Shown here one piece after another: positions 1 to 4,886 of a DNA stretch of 5,913 bases. A program made the translations under genes and the position numbers. The notes under the pieces are model-generated. The model ran no database searches and had not been told where the DNA came from. It saw only the letters and a list, made by a program, of their open reading frames with translations. How positions within the stretch are numbered: position 1 is the stretch's first letter; each line of letters starts with the position of its first letter. The DNA is from an uncultured Eubacteriales bacterium (GTDB lineage Bacteria; Bacillota; Clostridia; Oscillospirales; CAG-272), in NCBI GenBank assembly GCA_934477985.1, contig CAKSOR010000183.1, positions 1 through 5,913 of the forward strand, read 5' to 3'.

Positions 1-182
1 CCCCCCCCCCCCCGACACCCCCCACTTTCCCCAAACCTTTTTAAACAATGGTTTGTTTTGGGCTCTGACGTATATCTGCTCAAATGATGAAGTGAGAAGT
101 GCCGGTTGGATTTTAACTGCACAGAATTATTTTTATATTTATAAAGTAAGTTGCATTCAAATCATGCGGATTGCGGGAAGCC
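1..182. other. Left-edge non-coding stretch with poly-C start
   Basis: No convincing gene is seen here. The first 13 bases are all C, and bases 1-37 are C-rich with two more C runs, so the minus strand reads as clustered G runs. A 6-bp inverted repeat (CAAACC at 32-37, GGTTTG at 50-55) follows. The stretch from about 110 to 160 is AT-rich. Two short plus-strand reading frames cross it, but neither has a ribosome site or a recognisable protein. Confidence 0.6.
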
Positions 183-232
183 TCAGGCTCTCGCCCCATC
201 CCCCGATCGACGCGCCTTGTGCGCAGCTTCCC
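175..232. repeat. GC-rich inverted repeat (GGGAAGC/GCTTCCC)
   Basis: Seven-base perfect arms at 175-181 and 226-232 enclose 44 bp that hold smaller palindromes, such as AGCC-TCA-GGCT near 180 and GCGC pairs around 211-224. The base composition stands out from the AT-rich flanks. It resembles the palindrome-dense DNA at the right end of the window, so it may be a related intergenic repeat. It overlaps the 3' half of the small reading frame at 183-275. Function unknown. Confidence 0.4.
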
Positions 233-275
233 AAAAGTCGATGAGGGCACTATCCATATCGGTGATTCTGAACAT
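183..275 (-). CDS. Possible 30-residue small protein, unknown function
   Basis: A short reading frame beginning MFRITDMDSALIDFWEAAHK and ending in a basic tail (KARRSGDGARA). I do not recognise it. It is worth listing because of its expression signals. A near-consensus promoter (307-335) would start RNA near position 300, a GAGAGG ribosome site lies at 281-286, and ATG follows five bases later. The N-terminal half looks like a normal amphipathic protein start. The C-terminal half lies in the GC-rich inverted repeat at 175-232, so this could be the front of a longer gene cut short by a repeat insertion. No terminator or continuation of the frame is visible downstream. It may equally be a non-coding leader RNA. 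Confidence 0.4.
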   Translation of the reverse strand: MFRITDMDSALIDFWEAAHKARRSGDGARA

Positions 276-306
276 GACTGCCTCTCATATTTTATATCAA
301 TATATT

Positions 307-335
307 ATTATAGCAAATCCGGCGGGATTTTTCAA
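307..335 (-). promoter_or_regulatory. Sigma-A promoter upstream of the small frame 183-275
   Basis: On the minus strand: TTGAAA (330-335), a 17-bp spacer, then TATAAT (307-312) preceded by TG with one base between, which is an extended -10. That is 11 of 12 consensus bases. Expected RNA start is near 300, about 25 nt before the ATG at 275. The -35 and spacer lie inside the inverted repeat 318-362 at the end of mnmA. Confidence 0.7.
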
Positions 336-362
336 TAGCTGACGTGAAAATTTTCCGCCGGA
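318..362 (-). terminator. Inverted repeat, possible mnmA terminator
   Basis: Perfect 8-bp arms TCCGGCGG (318-325) and CCGCCGGA (355-362), extended inward by TTTTC/GAAAA (329-333/346-350), with a 12-nt loop. It lies about 50 nt past the mnmA stop. On the minus strand the stem is followed only by TTTGC, so the U tract is weak. It could stop mnmA RNA, but it also overlaps the promoter at 307-335 and may act there instead. Confidence 0.4.
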
Positions 363-413
363 GATGAATTTTTATAAATTTCTGACAATTAACGCGAAAT
401 CTGATTAAAGCGT

Positions 414-1490
414 TCAGTCTATAATTCCGCCACAGACGACAGTATCTCCGTCATAGACAACGACAGACTGACCGCGAGTTATAGCTCTCTGCGGCTCGTC
501 GAATTCCAGATGAAAGGAATCCTCGCCGGTCTGAGTCAGCGTCGCGGGTGCTTCCTTGTGCGCGTAACGCACCTTCGCGGTGACTCTCATCGGCTCTTCG
601 AGCTTTTCATACGCTATCATGTTGATGTCGTGCGCGTCGAGCGAGGAGGTGAAGAGCCCCGACTCGTCGCCCAGCGTCACGGTGTTCGAGAGCGGGTCGA
701 TCTTCGTGACAAATATCGTGTGTCCTACCGAGACGCCGAGCTTTTTGCGCTGACCCAATGTGTAGTGGATGATTCCCTTGTGCGTTCCGACCTTTTTGCC
801 GTCCGAGATGAAGTCGCCCGGCTCCGACTTCTCGCCGGTGTACGACTCGATGAAACGCGCGTAATCGCCGTCCGGGACGAAACAGATGTCCTGGCTGTCC
901 GGCTTTTCGGCGTTCAGGAATCCCTGCTCCCCGGCGATTTTCCGCACCTCGGGCTTCGTGAGATTTCCGAGCGGGAAGAAGGTGTGGGCGAGTTCCGCCT
1001 GAGTCAGCGCCCAAAGGACGTAGGTCTGATCCTTGTGAGTGTCGGCGGCGCGCTTTAAAAGCCATCTTCCGCGCTCCTTGTCTAACTCAACGCGCGCGTA
1101 GTGACCGGTCGCGATGTGTCCGCAATCCATCAGTCCGGCGCGGGTCAGGAGCTGGTTGAACTTGATGTATCGGTTGCAGTCGATACAGGGGTTCGGAGTC
1201 CCGCCGCTTTTATATGTGTCGATGAACCGCCCGATGACCTTTTCCTTGAAATTGTCGCTGAAATTGAAGACGAAATATGGCATTCCAAGTCGGTTCGCGA
1301 CGCTTCTGGCGTCCTCTACGTCCGATAGCGAACAGCAGGTCTTGTTCCGGTCGAGCTGAATGTCCTCGTTCGAATATAATTTCAGGGTCGCGCCGGTGCA
1401 GTCGTAGCCCTGCGACTTCATAAGATAAGCGGCGACCGAGCTGTCGACTCCGCCGCTCATGGCGATCATCACACGATTTTCAGGGTTCAT
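414..1490 (-). CDS. mnmA: tRNA-specific 2-thiouridylase MnmA
   Basis: Cytoplasmic enzyme that uses ATP to adenylate U34 of Lys, Glu and Gln tRNAs and then puts sulfur on C2, with sulfur passed from a cysteine desulfurase. The 358-residue product is full length for the family. Visible motifs are the PP-loop SGGVDSS at 12-18, the thiolation cysteine C105 in NPCIDCNRYIKF, the tRNA-binding GHYAR at 129-133, and the partner cysteine C203 in KPDSQDICFV. CCSLSDVEDAR at 52-62 is typical of clostridial members. I chose the start at 1490 because AAGGAG lies seven bases upstream; an in-frame ATG at 1658 would add 56 residues unlike MnmA and would lie upstream of the promoter. It has its own promoter (1543-1571) and a short structured leader that may control translation. 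Identity is near certain. Confidence 0.97.
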   Translation of the reverse strand: MNPENRVMIAMSGGVDSSVAAYLMKSQGYDCTGATLKLYSNEDIQLDRNKTCCSLSDVEDARSVANRLGMPYFVFNFSDNFKEKVIGRFIDTYKSGGTPNPCIDCNRYIKFNQLLTRAGLMDCGHIATGHYARVELDKERGRWLLKRAADTHKDQTYVLWALTQAELAHTFFPLGNLTKPEVRKIAGEQGFLNAEKPDSQDICFVPDGDYARFIESYTGEKSEPGDFISDGKKVGTHKGIIHYTLGQRKKLGVSVGHTIFVTKIDPLSNTVTLGDESGLFTSSLDAHDINMIAYEKLEEPMRVTAKVRYAHKEAPATLTQTGEDSFHLEFDEPQRAITRGQSVVVYDGDTVVCGGIID

Positions 1491-1536
1491 TTGCTTCTCC
1501 TTACAAAAAGGAGGGTCGAAGCCCTCCTCAGGTTCT
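1491..1536 (-). promoter_or_regulatory. mnmA leader with two competing hairpins
   Basis: On the minus strand the expected leader is about 46 nt. AGGAGGG (1522-1528) pairs with CCCTCCT (1509-1515) around a CTTCGA loop, giving a 7-bp stem that runs into five T's (1505-1509): the form of an intrinsic terminator. The 3' part of that arm plus two T's (CTCCTT) can instead pair perfectly with AAGGAG, the mnmA ribosome site, across a 5-nt loop. The two folds share bases and exclude each other. The first leaves the ribosome site open, the second hides it. Base pairing is read directly; regulation is inferred. The stem may also stop RNA running through from the upstream gene. Confidence 0.6.
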
Positions 1537-1542
1537 GCGATA

Positions 1543-1571
1543 ATTATACCACAAAACACGCGCTTTGTCAA
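1543..1571 (-). promoter_or_regulatory. Perfect-consensus promoter of mnmA
   Basis: On the minus strand: TTGACA (1566-1571), exactly 17 bp, then TATAAT (1543-1548). RNA should start near 1536, some 46 nt before the mnmA ATG. It lies between the stop of the phosphodiesterase gene at 1621 and mnmA, so mnmA does not depend on upstream transcription. Confidence 0.9.
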
Positions 1572-1620
1572 GACGCAATCAGAAGGAAGTATCAGCGCCG
1601 CGGCAGACACTCCGGGGTTA

Positions 1621-2379
1621 TCACAGCTCCGACCAGCCTGACAGAATCTCCCTGTCAATGGCTTCGAAATCGCTCGTGTGCGGATATTCCGCCATATCCG
1701 GGTGATGTCTGAACGCGTCGCGGGCGTTCCCCGCGTTCAGGGATATTGTCGCGAGCATACAGCCGCTCTTACGTATCTCAGCGATGTTAGCGTCCGAAAA
1801 ATCGCCGGTGTAGACGAAGCATTTTGACTGATAGTCCCTGACGCCGGAGAGCTTCTCCCTCGTGAAATTGGCTTTCGTGTCGATGAATTTCGCGTCGGGG
1901 TCGATTGAGAGAATCAGTTTTATCGCCTCCGCGCCCGAGCCGTTCGTCGCGTAAACAGCCCTTCCGCGCATTCCGGACTCCACCACCATATGAGCCACCT
2001 CGGCGGCGTGCGCGAGCTTCTCCTTCAGGTCGATGTTGATGCACATTCCGGTGAAATAAGTCAGGTCGAGAACCTCGCGCAGCGTCGGCACGCGGTTTTC
2101 AGAGCCGCCGTTCCTTATCAGGCTGAGTTTCGCTATATCGGAGTAGTTTGTCTCGGATATTATGTATTCAACCGGCTCGCCGTTCTCGTCGAAGCCCTTC
2201 ACGGACGGGTCGTGATTCGCGATTATGACACCGTCTTTTGTGGTGCGCTCGTCGGTCTCGATCATATCCGCGCCCTTTTTCGCGGCGAGCAGGTAGGCGG
2301 CAAGCGTGTTTGAATGGACTCCATCGGTGACAAAGCCCTGATGGGCGGATGAAATCCAGGTCTTTGACATTTTCTTCAT
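1621..2379 (-). CDS. Glycerophosphodiester phosphodiesterase-family protein
   Basis: A 252-residue single-domain protein of the GDPD/PLC-like TIM-barrel family, whose members hydrolyse glycerophosphodiesters to glycerol-3-phosphate and an alcohol. Family landmarks: AHQG at 12-15 (normally AHRG), the metal-binding pair E41 and D43 in ETDERTTKDG, the second catalytic histidine H56 in NHDP, VPTLREVLDL at 97-106, and the INIDLK strand at 114-119 with D117 where a glutamate is usual. No signal peptide is visible, so it is probably cytoplasmic. I chose ATG at 2379 because GAGGTAA lies just upstream; starts further up (2397, 2544) lack a ribosome site or precede the promoter. HR to HQ and PENT to HSNT are unusual, so activity or substrate may differ. 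Family assignment is firm; the exact reaction is not. Confidence 0.88.
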   Translation of the reverse strand: MKKMSKTWISSAHQGFVTDGVHSNTLAAYLLAAKKGADMIETDERTTKDGVIIANHDPSVKGFDENGEPVEYIISETNYSDIAKLSLIRNGGSENRVPTLREVLDLTYFTGMCINIDLKEKLAHAAEVAHMVVESGMRGRAVYATNGSGAEAIKLILSIDPDAKFIDTKANFTREKLSGVRDYQSKCFVYTGDFSDANIAEIRKSGCMLATISLNAGNARDAFRHHPDMAEYPHTSDFEAIDREILSGWSEL

Positions 2380-2437
2380 TTTCTTACCTCGTTTCATATA
2401 ATCAGGACGCGCTGAATCTGAATCAGCGGATAATTCT

Positions 2438-2466
2438 ATTATACCGCCGTCAAAGCGTTTTGTCAA
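2438..2466 (-). promoter_or_regulatory. Perfect-consensus promoter of the phosphodiesterase gene
   Basis: On the minus strand: TTGACA (2461-2466), 17 bp, TATAAT (2438-2443). Expected RNA start near 2431, about 50 nt upstream of the chosen ATG at 2379. It begins seven bases past the T tract that ends the preceding small gene, so a terminator and promoter are placed back to back. Confidence 0.9.
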
Positions 2467-2472
2467 GCCCTT

Positions 2473-2545
2473 AAAAAAAAATGGTTCTCTCCCCGCTTGA
2501 CAATTCACAGATAATGTGATATAATCATTAAGGGAGAAAACCATT
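2473..2545 (-). terminator. Terminator of the small membrane gene, with long loop
   Basis: Arms at 2532-2545 and 2480-2493 form a 14-bp stem on minus-strand RNA. The one non-Watson-Crick position (2487/2538) is a G.U wobble on the minus strand but a C/A mismatch on the plus strand, which favours action on the minus strand. The stem runs into a T tract (nine A's on the plus strand at 2473-2481). It sits right after the stop codon at 2551. The 38-nt loop is unusually long and contains a perfect promoter facing the other way (2497-2525). Confidence 0.7.
2497..2525 (+). promoter_or_regulatory. Perfect-consensus promoter with no obvious gene
   Basis: On the plus strand: TTGACA (2497-2502), 17 bp, TATAAT (2520-2525). 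It is followed by AGGGAG (2531-2536), which resembles a ribosome site, but no start codon or plausible plus-strand protein follows; the bases after it are the antisense of the small gene 2551-2778. The spacer holds a 5-bp dyad, TCACA (2505-2509) and TGTGA (2515-2519), that could be an operator. Possible outputs are an antisense RNA or nothing; it may be left from a lost gene. The sequence match is certain, use is not. Confidence 0.6.
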
Positions 2546-2550
2546 CGCGC

Positions 2551-2778
2551 CTACCTGCGCTCGAGCTCGCCTATCCGCTCCTCGCAGAGGTCGAGCTTTT
2601 CATAGATGCGCTTATGCGACTCATGATTGCCGTCGCGCAGCTTATCGACGTCTTCCTTGAGCCTGATAAGCGTGTCGTCGAGCTTTGTCAGCGTCCGCAC
2701 GAGCTTCGCGAGCACGCCGCCGAGCGCGGTCATCGAGCCGACGATCGTTATGAGCGCCGCGAGTATCTCCCATGTCAC
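2551..2778 (-). CDS. Small membrane-anchored coiled-coil protein, phage-like
   Basis: A 75-residue protein with one N-terminal membrane segment (about residues 3-24, WEILAALITIVGSMTALGG) followed by a charged coiled coil with leucine/isoleucine heptads from about 30 to 73 (LTKLDDTLIRLKEDVDKLR, then RIYEKLDLCEERIGEL). Function not recognised. Small proteins of this shape occur in phage lysis or tail regions of Bacillota; XhlA-type proteins have the same parts in the opposite order. No other phage gene is near, so it may be a lone remnant. I chose the GTG at 2778 because GGGGAGG (2787-2793) lies eight bases upstream and because the ATG at 2805 overlaps the -10 box. It has its own promoter and its own terminator at 2473-2545, so it is a self-contained unit. 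Confidence 0.75.
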   Translation of the reverse strand: MTWEILAALITIVGSMTALGGVLAKLVRTLTKLDDTLIRLKEDVDKLRDGNHESHKRIYEKLDLCEERIGELERR

Positions 2779-2803
2779 GTTTCCCACCTCCCCTCTTTTC
2801 TCC

Positions 2804-2812
2804 ATTATAACA
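2804..2812 (-). promoter_or_regulatory. Extended -10 promoter of the small membrane gene
   Basis: On the minus strand the sequence TGTTATAAT forms a perfect extended -10 (TATAAT at 2804-2809). No good -35 is present at the right distance, which extended -10 promoters tolerate. RNA would start near 2797, leaving a leader of about 19 nt that carries the GGGGAGG ribosome site. This placement rules out translation from the ATG at 2805. Confidence 0.65.
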
Positions 2813-2882
2813 CAAAATCAAAGAACGCGCACGTCAGTACGCGTCAGAATCACTCGTCAATACAGACAAAAAATAGCACAAA

Positions 2883-3110
2883 ATACGGTTTGAAACCGAA
2901 CAACTCACAATATACCCGCTGAGTGCCGATGAACCCGCGCTCTGATCCGACTCGCCGGAGACTCTCGAAAGCCGGCTGAACGTCAGCTGCGACGCGGAAA
3001 TCATCGGCGACCGGTTCAGAAAGATAATCGCCGCGCAGAACGTCCTTATGCGCTGCGGGTCTGAGATATACAAGCAGTGCGTGACGCTCTGGTGGTTAAT
3101 GGTAAGCTGA
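2883..3110 (+). pseudogene. Broken GNAT-type acetyltransferase fragment
   Basis: One plus-strand frame reads RFETEQLTIYPLSADEPAL, then a TGA at 2943, then continues in the same frame as SDSPETLESRLNVSCDAEII and on to EIYKQCVTLWWLMVS before a stop at 3108. The opening resembles GNAT N-acetyltransferases of Clostridia (RFETERLxxxPL at the N-terminus), and the spacing of the rest fits the first 70 or so residues of such a protein. There is no ATG: ATA at 2883 stands where a start would be expected and no ribosome site is seen. The frame ends inside the inverted repeat at 3101, so the C-terminal acetyl-CoA-binding half is missing. This fits an old gene damaged by point changes and cut by the repeat element. 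The family call comes from memory of the motif, not from a search. Confidence 0.45.
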
Positions 3111-3311
3111 ATAATCGGAGCTTTCTAAGGAAACGCTGATTTAAGGTTGTTTTCACGCGAAAAAACCCATAAATTCAAGCCTTTTTCGCGTGAAAACTCC
3201 AATTATTCAGCTTATCCCTATGGAAACGCTGATTTAAGGTTGTTTTCACGCGAAAAAACCCATAAATTCAAGCCTTTTTCGCATGAAAACCCGAATTATT
3301 CGGCTTATCCC
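3101..3311. mobile_element. MITE/REP-like element bracketed by inverted repeats
   Basis: TAAGCTGAATAAT at 3103-3115 is the exact reverse complement of 3202-3214, and with one change of 3295-3307. With flanking GG and CC, the outer repeats reach about 18-20 bp (3101-3118 and 3292-3311). Inside are two 93-bp direct units with large palindromes. The element encodes no transposase and no clear target duplication flanks it. A short plus-strand reading frame through it (repeated FSREKTHKFKPFS) is a by-product of the repeat. The structure fits a small non-autonomous element, but mobility is inferred. Confidence 0.55.
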
Positions 3312-3312
3312 T
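3129..3312. repeat. Two tandem 93-bp units, each with a 16-bp palindrome
   Basis: Units start at 3129 and 3222. The first 61 bases are identical and the aligned 91 bases differ at four positions, all in the 3' third (3190/3283, 3198/3291, 3200/3293, 3209/3302). Each unit has arms GTTTTCACGCGAAAAA and TTTTTCGCGTGAAAAC separated by 17 nt: 3149-3164/3182-3197 in unit 1 and 3242-3257/3275-3290 in unit 2. The change at 3283 keeps a G.U pair on minus-strand RNA. The other changes in unit 2 create a local CCGAA-TTA-TTCGG hairpin at 3291-3303. Confidence 0.9.
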
Positions 3313-3380
3313 GGTATAAGCGACTTTAAGACTGACGGAAATACGCGTCTGACCTTGATGAAATTTATCTGTTTTGGCTG

Positions 3381-3409
3381 TTGACTTTTTTCTCTGAAAG
3401 TGCTATCAT
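3381..3409 (+). promoter_or_regulatory. Sigma-A promoter of the antiporter gene
   Basis: TTGACT (3381-3386), 17 bp, TATCAT (3404-3409) with TG one base before the -10. Ten of twelve consensus bases plus the extended -10. RNA should start near 3416, giving a leader of about 30 nt to the ATG at 3447. Confidence 0.8.
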
Positions 3410-3446
3410 ATTAGAGTGAATAATCACGGAAAGGATCTGTCACTTC

Positions 3447-4739
3447 ATGGATATACTCTTAAGCATAGCAATAGCGCTTTTAGCGGGACTTTTAATGACC
3501 CGCGTAATAAAACCCTTCGGTCTTCCGGCTGTCACCGGATATCTCATCGCCGGAGTCCTCGTCGGTCCCTACTGCCTTGGCAACCTCGGCAGAGTGCTCG
3601 GCATCGACGGCATCGGCTTCCCGACAATGGAGTATGTCGAGAGATTCACGGTCATCTCCAACGTCGCGCTCGGCTTCATCGCCTTCTCGATCGGAAATGA
3701 GTTCAGGTTAAAGCAGCTCAAAGAGACCGGCAAGCAGGCGACTATCGTCGGAATATTCCAGGCTCTGACCGCGACTATATTCGTCGACATCGCGCTCGGT
3801 TTGCTCAGCCTCATTCTCGGCGAGGACAAGTTCCCGATGAGCGCCGCGATAACCCTCGGCGCTGTCGCGACAGCCACCGCTCCCGCCGCGACCCTCATGG
3901 TCGTCCGCCAGTACAAGGCAAAGGGTAAGCTCACGGACATCCTTCTCCCGATAGTCGCGCTCGACGACGCGGTCGGACTTATTGTATTCGCGGTCTCGTT
4001 CGGAATCGCGAAGGGTATGGTCAGCGGAAAAGTGGATATCTACTCGATAGTCGTTGACCCGATAATCGAAATAGTCGCGTCGCTTGGTCTCGGCACGATA
4101 ATGGGCTTCATCTTCTCGTTCGTAGAGCAGTTCTTCCACTCGAGGAGCAAGCGTCTCGCGGTCTCGATAACCTTCGTCATCCTGACCGTCGCGATAACGA
4201 TGGTCGAGATCCCGGTCGGACCTGTTCACATCGGATTCTCGTCGCTCCTCACCTGCATGATGCTCGGAACGATCTTCTGCAACGTCTGCGAATCCTCCGA
4301 GGAACTCATGGAACGTGTCGACGGCTGGACGACACCGCTCTTCGCTCTCTTCTTCGTCATAAGCGGCGCGGAGCTTGAGCTCTCGGTCTTCTCCGACCTC
4401 GCGATAGTCGGCGCGGGCGTGCTGTTCATCATCTTCCGTTCGCTCGGAAAGATCTTCGGAGCGAGCGTCAGCGCGAAGGCCGCCAAGTGCGACCCCATGA
4501 TCGTCAAGTACCTCGGAATCACGCTTCTGCCTCAGGCGGGAGTCGCGCTCGGAATGTCGGTCGCGGCAATGGAGCTCGGCGCGCGCGAGGGATCGCTCGT
4601 CCGGAGCATAATTCTCTTCGCGGTGCTGATTTACGAGCTTGTCGGACCTGTGCTCACTAAGATCGCGCTCACCAAGGCGGGCGAGATCATCCCCGAGAAC
4701 CGCAAGTCAGCAAAGCAGCTCAACAGCGACAGATCGTAA
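3447..4739 (+). CDS. Cation:proton antiporter (Na+/H+ exchanger family)
   Basis: A 430-residue inner-membrane protein, hydrophobic almost throughout with about 12-13 membrane segments, of the Na+/H+ exchanger family (CPA type). It should swap Na+ or K+ for protons to hold pH and ion balance. Landmarks: N-terminal GLPAVTGYLIAGVLVGP (25-41), the unwound-helix motif ATAPAATL (143-150), the ion-binding pair D173-D174 in VALDDAVGL, K335 in RSLGKIFGA where NhaA/NapA have their key lysine, and LPQAGVALGM (361-370). The DD plus lysine set resembles electrogenic Na+/H+ antiporters such as NapA. The protein ends soon after the last membrane segment, with no TrkA-N/RCK nucleotide-binding domain, unlike KefB/KefC. 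The ATG follows AAGGA (3431-3435) at 11 bases, slightly long. It is a single-gene unit with its own promoter and terminator. Family is firm; the ion is inferred. Confidence 0.93.
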   Translation: MDILLSIAIALLAGLLMTRVIKPFGLPAVTGYLIAGVLVGPYCLGNLGRVLGIDGIGFPTMEYVERFTVISNVALGFIAFSIGNEFRLKQLKETGKQATIVGIFQALTATIFVDIALGLLSLILGEDKFPMSAAITLGAVATATAPAATLMVVRQYKAKGKLTDILLPIVALDDAVGLIVFAVSFGIAKGMVSGKVDIYSIVVDPIIEIVASLGLGTIMGFIFSFVEQFFHSRSKRLAVSITFVILTVAITMVEIPVGPVHIGFSSLLTCMMLGTIFCNVCESSEELMERVDGWTTPLFALFFVISGAELELSVFSDLAIVGAGVLFIIFRSLGKIFGASVSAKAAKCDPMIVKYLGITLLPQAGVALGMSVAAMELGAREGSLVRSIILFAVLIYELVGPVLTKIALTKAGEIIPENRKSAKQLNSDRS

Positions 4740-4762
4740 ATATTTTTTCACGGCAATAATCA

Positions 4763-4822
4763 GCCGTCCCGTGTGCCTGCTTCGTGTGAAGTCAGGACTT
4801 ACGCGCGGGACGGCGTTTTTTT
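4763..4822 (+). terminator. Strong intrinsic terminator after the antiporter gene
   Basis: GCCGTCCCG (4763-4771) pairs with CGGGACGGC (4806-4814), and the stem extends four more pairs inward with G.U wobbles. Within it, CCTGCTTC (4776-4783) pairs with GAAG-T-CAGG (4788-4796), a single bulged T interrupting, closed by a GTGT loop. Seven T's follow at 4816-4822. It starts 24 nt past the stop codon, so transcription of the antiporter should end here and not continue into the next gene. Confidence 0.92.
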
Positions 4823-4870
4823 GCGCCGCGCGGTCAATGGCGGAGACGGCGTGCCGGCATATGCTGTTGG

Positions 4871-4886
4871 TGTGAGGCGACTCACA
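4871..4886 (+). promoter_or_regulatory. GNRA-loop hairpin upstream of the DUF11 gene
   Basis: TGTGAG (4871-4876) and CTCACA (4881-4886) form a 6-bp stem closed by GCGA, a GNRA tetraloop. It lies 11 nt before the GGAGG ribosome site (4898-4902). No convincing sigma-A promoter is found between the terminator and this gene; the nearest guess (TTGGTG at 4867, TAAACT at 4890) is poor. The hairpin could stabilise the RNA or act as a DNA operator. Confidence 0.4.

Noticed and set aside
175..232. tRNA or riboswitch in the GC-rich block
   Set aside because: No cloverleaf, CCA end or known riboswitch core could be folded; only simple inverted repeats are visible.
53..342. Two plus-strand frames of 63 codons at 53-244 and 151-342
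   Set aside because: No ribosome site, odd composition, no recognisable protein, and they run antisense to better-supported minus-strand signals.
510..1058. 182-codon plus-strand frame opposite mnmA
   Set aside because: Antisense shadow of a well-supported gene with no expression signals; the same applies to 3708-4229 on the minus strand opposite the antiporter.
1491..1658. Upstream start for mnmA at 1658
   Set aside because: The 56 extra residues do not resemble MnmA, and the stretch contains the promoter and hairpin leader; AAGGAG sits before the ATG at 1490.
2380..2544. Upstream starts for the phosphodiesterase at 2544 or 2397
   Set aside because: The region 2438-2545 holds a promoter and terminator; the ATG at 2397 has no ribosome site, while 2379 does.
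2779..2805. ATG at 2805 as start of the small membrane gene
   Set aside because: The ATG overlaps the -10 box, so the RNA would start after it; the GTG at 2778 has an ideal ribosome site.
3129..3312. CRISPR array
   Set aside because: Only two units of 93 bp in direct tandem with no spacers; the repeats are long palindromes and no cas gene is near.
3147..3329. 60-codon plus-strand frame through the tandem repeats
   Set aside because: It is a translation of the palindromic repeat (FSREKTHKFKPFS twice) with no ribosome site.
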